DNA from: JBCBSP01 sp039819095
GTDB taxonomy: Bacteria > Pseudomonadota > Alphaproteobacteria > Caulobacterales > Maricaulaceae
Length of the DNA: 64,000 nucleotides
Reading direction: 5' to 3'
Assembly (NCBI GenBank): GCA_039819095.1
Contig: JBCBSP010000002.1
Coordinates: 1-64,000 of the forward strand
Of this stretch, positions 60,292 to 64,000 are shown one piece after another. Position 1 is the stretch's first letter; each line of letters opens with the position of its first letter. Both the position numbers and the translations under genes were made by a program. The notes under the pieces were generated by a model. That model did no database searches and was not told the origin of the DNA. It saw only the letters and a list, made by a program, of their open reading frames with translations.

Positions 60292-61320
60292 ATGCGCCTG
60301 CTCGCCGCCCTTCTTTGCCTGTTGGCGCTCGCCGCGCCATCCCATGCCCAGGACGCCGCCCTGCCGGAACCGCTCCAGGCCTTGCTGGAAGCCGCAGCGG
60401 CGGCGCCGGATGAGGAGCGCTTTGGTCAGGCGGTGGAGCTGATGGCGCTGACCCGCCCGGCTGAGGAGATTCTGGCCGGCGCAGCGGCGATCTCGGCCGA
60501 TCATGCCGCTCAGGCCGCCGCCCGGCTTGGCCTGACTGGGGCGTTGGCGGATGGCGCAAGCGATACAAGGTTCGCCGCCGCGCCTGAGGCTGCAGAGCCG
60601 GCGCCGAGCGCTTCGGCTGAACCCCGCCCCGGATGGCGCGGCGCGCCCGCACAGGCGTTGAGCCTCGTCTCCAGCGCGCAGTCCGATCTGTGGGAGGGCA
60701 GCGTGAAACTCGGCTTCCGCCAGGACAGCGGCAATTCTGACCAGCTGGACTACACGGTCGGCTTTCAGGCTGAGCGCACCCTCTCGGTCTGGGGCTTCAA
60801 GAGCCTTCTGGAATACGCCTATTCAGAAGCCGATGGCGCGGTGGGCCGGGACGCGTTTCTGGCGAGCGCGCAGATCGATCGGGAAATCGGCGATCGCTGG
60901 ACGGTTTTCATCGGCTCGCGTTACGAGCAGGACCAACTGTCCGGCTTTGACTGGACTGGCCTTGTCGACGCCGGGCTGGGCTATCGCATCCTCACCGATG
61001 AGGCCCTGAGCTGGCAGGTGCAGGCCGGCCCGGCGGCGCGCTTCATCCAGCCGGTCACAGGCGACGCCGAGACCGAGGCCGCCCTCAGCCTGGGATCAGA
61101 CTTTGACTGGCGGATTTCAGAGACGCTGCTGTTCAGCGCCGACACCAGCGCATTGATCGCGGACAGTTCGCGCTTTGAGCAGGCCTTCTCGCTGGAGACC
61201 GCGCTGGGCGAGCTGTGGTCGCTGCAGCTGAATTATCGATACAGCTATGAGTTCGAACCCGAACCCGGCTTCACCGAGGAAGACACCCGCACGGACCTGT
61301 CGCTGGTCAGACGCTTCTGA
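60292..61320 (+). CDS. DUF481 outer-membrane protein
   Basis: 342 aa from ATG 60292 (MRLLAALLCLLALAAPSHAQ), a Sec signal, with AGGA upstream; ATG 60250 would give an unsuitable leader. Residues 20-135 are Ala-rich and helical. A beta-barrel-like DUF481 domain follows (about 145-342) with GSVKLGFRQDSGNSDQLDYTVGFQAERTL and GSRYEQDQLSGFDWTGLVDAGLGYRIL. It ends RTDLSLVRRF, a C-terminal aromatic typical of outer-membrane proteins. Confidence 0.85.
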   Translation: MRLLAALLCLLALAAPSHAQDAALPEPLQALLEAAAAAPDEERFGQAVELMALTRPAEEILAGAAAISADHAAQAAARLGLTGALADGASDTRFAAAPEAAEPAPSASAEPRPGWRGAPAQALSLVSSAQSDLWEGSVKLGFRQDSGNSDQLDYTVGFQAERTLSVWGFKSLLEYAYSEADGAVGRDAFLASAQIDREIGDRWTVFIGSRYEQDQLSGFDWTGLVDAGLGYRILTDEALSWQVQAGPAARFIQPVTGDAETEAALSLGSDFDWRISETLLFSADTSALIADSSRFEQAFSLETALGELWSLQLNYRYSYEFEPEPGFTEEDTRTDLSLVRRF

Positions 61321-61330
61321 CGGCGAGGCG

Positions 61331-62605
61331 CTAGCCTTTGATCGGCTTCAGAGCGCCCGGCTTGCCCGGTCCGCGCGGACGCACGCCGCCATTGCCAAGC
61401 TCACCGGACGCAAAGCCGGCCAGCTGATCAATCCAGGCTTCGCTGCGCGCCGCGATATAGATGAAGGGACCGTCTGGATTGGCCCTGAAATTGGAATCGG
61501 TGGCGACGACATACCATTCGCCATTCTCGTTCACGAGGAAGGGCGAGCCGGAATCCCCGCGCGTCGTGTCGCAGTCGTGAGACATGGTCTCATCGCGATA
61601 GGCTTCCAGCATACGGCAGGACAGATTGCCCGACAGGTTGTCGCCGGTATCCCATGAATAGCCGGCCTGGCTGAGGCGCGCGCCAGCGGCGCGGCGATAC
61701 CCACGCTCGCGCACCAGCGCCTTCACGCCGATATAGCCAAGCTCATCGCCCAGCCGGCGATCCAGCCGCAACAGCGCCCAATCGGTTCCGTCATGATCTT
61801 CCCCGTCATTAAAGGCGGCTTCGTCCCAGCGCTCTGAAAGCAGGAAGTCGGTCACGCGCGCCTGACGGCTGCTCGTACCGGGCGTATGGAAGGTTCCCGC
61901 CGCGTTGACGCGGCCATCGTCTGAGATGCAGTGCGCCGCCGTCACCAGGATATCCGGTCCGATCAGCGAGGCGGTGCAGGTCCCGCCCTCGTCAAAATCG
62001 ACATAGCCGATCACCCGCCAGGGTAAGGCGCCGACATCCATCAGACGACGGTCATCGCGTCCGAAGAAGTGGTCATTGATCGTTGTTGGACGCGTGCGCC
62101 CGTCGCAATCGGCCCGGTCGGTGCGCGCATCGCAAGAGCCATTGCCGCGCTCTGGTTCCTCGCAGACGCCGTTGAAGGCGGTTGCGCAGCTGTCATTGCG
62201 AAAGCGCAGCGCGCTGACATCGCCGCAATCGGTCAGATCCGTGCCTTGCGTGCAGGCGCCGGTGCCGAAGCGCGGCTCATCGCACTCGCCGTCATTGGCC
62301 CACTGGCAGGAATTGTCTTCCTGGCCGGTCATGATGCGCCAGCAGTCCGAATAGTCGGTCCCGGCATCGCAGGCGCCGGTGCCGACGCCCGGCTCGTCGC
62401 ACTCCAGATCATTGGCGTGCCGGCAGCTGTCATCGCCCTGCATGCGCGACACACCACCGGGGCGCGGCGGCTTCTGCACGCTGGCGAGCATGCGTTCATA
62501 GTCGCGTGCGGTGGGATAGTCCGGCTCAGATTGGGCGAGTGCGCCGCCGGCCAGAGGAAGAAGAATAACGAGCGCGGCGAAAAGCCGGAAAACGAACAAG
62601 GTCAT
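61331..62605 (-). CDS. Secreted trypsin-like serine protease with three Cys repeats
   Basis: 424 aa from ATG 62605 (MTLFVFRLFAALVILLPLAGGALA), a clear signal peptide. The frame upstream to 62737 enters the divergent gene. Three repeats with identical spacing CX7CX9CX8C have Cys at 61/69/79/88, 100/108/118/127 and 140/148/158/167, each with a consensus like C..AND.ECDEP..GTG.C..GTD..DC. A trypsin domain follows (about 195-400): His in LVTAAHCISDDG, Asp in DGTDWALLRLD, and Ser in CDTTRGDSGSPFLV. The acidic repeats could bind calcium or a surface partner. Confidence 0.9.
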   Translation of the reverse strand: MTLFVFRLFAALVILLPLAGGALAQSEPDYPTARDYERMLASVQKPPRPGGVSRMQGDDSCRHANDLECDEPGVGTGACDAGTDYSDCWRIMTGQEDNSCQWANDGECDEPRFGTGACTQGTDLTDCGDVSALRFRNDSCATAFNGVCEEPERGNGSCDARTDRADCDGRTRPTTINDHFFGRDDRRLMDVGALPWRVIGYVDFDEGGTCTASLIGPDILVTAAHCISDDGRVNAAGTFHTPGTSSRQARVTDFLLSERWDEAAFNDGEDHDGTDWALLRLDRRLGDELGYIGVKALVRERGYRRAAGARLSQAGYSWDTGDNLSGNLSCRMLEAYRDETMSHDCDTTRGDSGSPFLVNENGEWYVVATDSNFRANPDGPFIYIAARSEAWIDQLAGFASGELGNGGVRPRGPGKPGALKPIKG

Positions 62606-62727
62606 AACGCCGGACCTTACCGTTCGCGGCGAGCGCGGCAAGACGCGCGACGGGTTTTGATGAAGCGCGCGTTGAACTGTGTGTTGAGGGACGCACGGCT
62701 TCACATCGAAACAGGAGGGCTGAAGCA

Positions 62728-63096
62728 ATGCTTTCAAGGATCAAGATCATAGGGCTGACCGTCGGGGCGCTGATCGCGGCGGCCTGCGTGAGCGAACCGG
62801 CTGAGGCGTCCGGCTATTGGACGCTCAATGCGCGCCAGTGCCCCGACCTTATCGAGGACCGGCGCGATCAGCGCATCACCTGGAGCCGGGCGGACCGTCG
62901 CGAGGACGTGCGCGATGCGCGCCGCGTCAATTGTCCGGCCCATGCCTATCACTGGGTTCCCGCCCACGGCGCCCGCCATGTGCGGCGCGAGCTGCGCGGC
63001 GGCGCAGTGGTCTTCGTCTCGCCGCGCGGGCGCTATGTCGTCCGCGATCATCGCGGGCGCGATATCGATGTACGCATCCGCTTCGATCTGAACTGA
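62728..63096 (+). CDS. Small secreted arginine-rich protein 1
   Basis: 122 aa with AGGAGG at 62711-62716. The leader MLSRIKIIGLTVGALIAAAC has a lipobox-like AAAC, and VSEPAEASG offers an alternative signal peptidase I site. The mature part is very basic: CPDLIEDRRDQRITWSRADRREDVRDARRVNCPAHAYHWVP. It shares the motif CPD-(L/I)-x-EDRRDxR ... (N/D)CPxxA(Y/W)xxVP with the gene at 63326. The end (GAVVFVSPRGRYVVRDHRG) resembles small periplasmic YXWVP-type proteins. Function unknown. Confidence 0.72.
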   Translation: MLSRIKIIGLTVGALIAAACVSEPAEASGYWTLNARQCPDLIEDRRDQRITWSRADRREDVRDARRVNCPAHAYHWVPAHGARHVRRELRGGAVVFVSPRGRYVVRDHRGRDIDVRIRFDLN

Positions 63097-63185
63097 CGCG
63101 CGAACCGGATCTGCGCCGGCCGTGTCCGCCCACCCCTCGGACCTCATAAGAGCCGGCGCGTCGTTCCCCTGACGACCATGCCTTG

Positions 63186-63213
63186 ACGCCGCCGGATTGC
63201 CGTCCGGCGGCGT
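63186..63213 (+). terminator. Terminator after secreted protein 1
   Basis: Perfect 11-bp stem ACGCCGCCGGA / TCCGGCGGCGT with a 6-nt loop, followed by TCATTTA. Confidence 0.75.
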
Positions 63214-63325
63214 TCATTTAGCTGAACTGAAGCTGAAGCGCTTCGCCAGCACCCGTTCAGGCTGGCCGGCCCATCCTTGCAATCGTTGCGGCGACCCTGC
63301 CGCGCTGAAGTAAGGAGAACTGGCG

Positions 63326-63835
63326 ATGAAAACCAAGTTTACAACCTTGCTGGCGGCTGGCGTTCTCGCGGTCACCGGCGCTACGGCTCTGGGCGGCGCA
63401 GCAAGCGCTGAGAGCTTTGACCGGGGTTTCAGCTTCTCGGTCGGGTTTGACCGCGGCTACGCCCCTCATCATCGCGGCCATCGCGGCTGGAACGGTCCGG
63501 AAGGACATTTCATTGTCTATGCCCGGTCCTGCCCGGATATCCGTGAGGATCGCCGTGACCGACGCGTCTATGAAGGTCGCCGCGATATTCGCGAAGACCG
63601 CCGTGACCGTCGCATTCTCGACTGCCCGCCGCGCGCCTGGGACTATGTCCCCAGCCGCCGCGAACTGAGGCAGGGGCGCACTGGTGATCGTCTCCGTCCG
63701 ACCATCGCCTATCTCGACCGGCGTTCGGGCCAGTACTTCACCGATACGCGTTGGGGCGCCGTTCCGGTCTATGTCGTGCGCGGTCGCGCGCCCGGCGACC
63801 ATCGCCGCGGCCACCGTCGCTATCGCGGCTGGTAA
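63326..63835 (+). CDS. Small secreted arginine-rich protein 2
   Basis: 169 aa with AAGGAG upstream. A Sec signal (MKTKFTTLLAAGVLAVTGATALGGAASA) precedes a His/Gly/Arg stretch (GYAPHHRGHRGWNG). Two copies of IREDRRDRR flank VYEGRRD. CPDIREDRRDRR ... LDCPPRAWDYVPSRRELRQG follows, the same motif as the preceding gene. The C-terminus is again Arg/His/Gly-rich (RAPGDHRRGHRRYRGW). It is probably periplasmic and polyanion-binding; function unknown. Confidence 0.75.
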   Translation: MKTKFTTLLAAGVLAVTGATALGGAASAESFDRGFSFSVGFDRGYAPHHRGHRGWNGPEGHFIVYARSCPDIREDRRDRRVYEGRRDIREDRRDRRILDCPPRAWDYVPSRRELRQGRTGDRLRPTIAYLDRRSGQYFTDTRWGAVPVYVVRGRAPGDHRRGHRRYRGW

Positions 63836-63841
63836 GACCGG

Positions 63842-64000
63842 CTAGATGCGGATCACGCCGTCCAGATAACGGGCGGCGGATCCCACCAGCTCCACCCGGC
63901 CCTCGCCCGGCGCGCAAACCCCCAAAGCGCCCGGACGGGGGCCGATCTGTCTGGCGGTCAAGGTTTCACGCCCCAGACGCTGAACCCAGAACGGCGCCAG
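63842..64000 (-). CDS. PhzF-like protein, C-terminal 52 residues only
   Basis: The frame is open from base 64000 to a TAG at 63842-63844. It reads LAPFWVQRLGRETLTARQIGP ... LGVCAPGEGRVELVGSAARYLDGVIRI, which matches the end of PhzF/isomerase-fold proteins (APYWxxRLG..ELxARQ ... V.l.GxAxxYLxG). The rest lies beyond the window edge, so the call is tentative. Confidence 0.6.
   Translation of the reverse strand: MAPFWVQRLGRETLTARQIGPRPGALGVCAPGEGRVELVGSAARYLDGVIRI

Noticed and set aside
63530..63620. Repeated GCCGTGACCG-type units that might look like a CRISPR or tandem repeat
   Set aside because: They are in-frame codons for the repeated REDRRDRR peptide within one gene, with no regular spacers.
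1..64000. tRNA, rRNA, prophage, integrase, restriction-modification or CRISPR-Cas loci
   Set aside because: None was seen in the coding frames or gaps; the accessory segments carry only oxidoreductase, regulator and orphan genes.

Overview
The window is a GC-rich, densely coded stretch of an alphaproteobacterial chromosome. Gene content and order suggest the dimorphic or stalked marine lineages (Caulobacterales/Maricaulales/Hyphomonadaceae, for example an Oceanicaulis or Maricaulis relative). The clues are a Caulobacter-type pilA-cpaABCDEF cluster, ftsE-ftsX-ydcF-plsC-DUF2125, a PhaR/PhaB pair, an RpoH-type sigma factor, and a fused aspartokinase/diaminopimelate decarboxylase followed by a TIGR02302-type protein. 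The assignment rests on gene content alone. I see no tRNA, rRNA, CRISPR array, transposase or integrase.

Layout. 1-7.0 kb (minus strand): Flp/Tad pilus operon pilA, cpaA, cpaB, cpaC, cpaD, cpaE, cpaF (cpaF runs off the left edge). 7.2-9.0 kb (plus): a stand-alone CpaC N-terminal-like protein and two TadE-like pseudopilins. 9.0-13.7 kb (minus): pabC-pabB (p-aminobenzoate for folate), a tyrosine phosphatase, AMP nucleosidase and a small hypothetical. 13.9-20.5 kb (plus): lysAC, the TIGR02302 protein, and an overlapping ECF sigma-factor operon with two membrane proteins. 20.5-25.3 kb: a zinc-ribbon protein, then ftsEX, a DUF218 protein, plsC and DUF2125. 25.3-33.5 kb: hisC and a methyltransferase divergent from gloB; an HxlR regulator divergent from a dienelactone hydrolase; hypotheticals and a cupin; phaB divergent from phaR with PhaR-type palindromes between them. 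33.6-43.4 kb: envelope glycosyltransferases, HMG-CoA lyase, yidD, an Fe-S scaffold protein, cysS, and folE behind a leader that looks like a THF-II (folE) riboswitch.

43.4-46.2 kb is an accessory islet (an SDR remnant, a Tat-signal SDR and an AraC regulator) bounded by two identical 31-nt terminators. 46.2-55 kb: sppA, an NTF2-like/hydrolase pair, then an AraC regulator, a PhoD phosphatase and a TonB-dependent receptor whose frame is broken three times. 55-64 kb: an RluA-type synthase, a symporter-ORFan-acetyltransferase operon with a markedly AT-rich middle gene, rpoH, lysoplasmalogenase, a DUF481 protein, a cysteine-repeat trypsin-like protease, two related arginine-rich secreted proteins, and the 3' end of a PhzF-like gene.

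Most of the window is housekeeping. The strongest candidates for something undescribed are the terminator-bounded islet, the folE leader, the ECF operon in which every cistron overlaps the next, the AT-rich ORFan, the triple CX7CX9CX8C protease and the pair of small arginine-rich secreted proteins. I could not run any search, so family names rest on motifs and on recall of family architecture.
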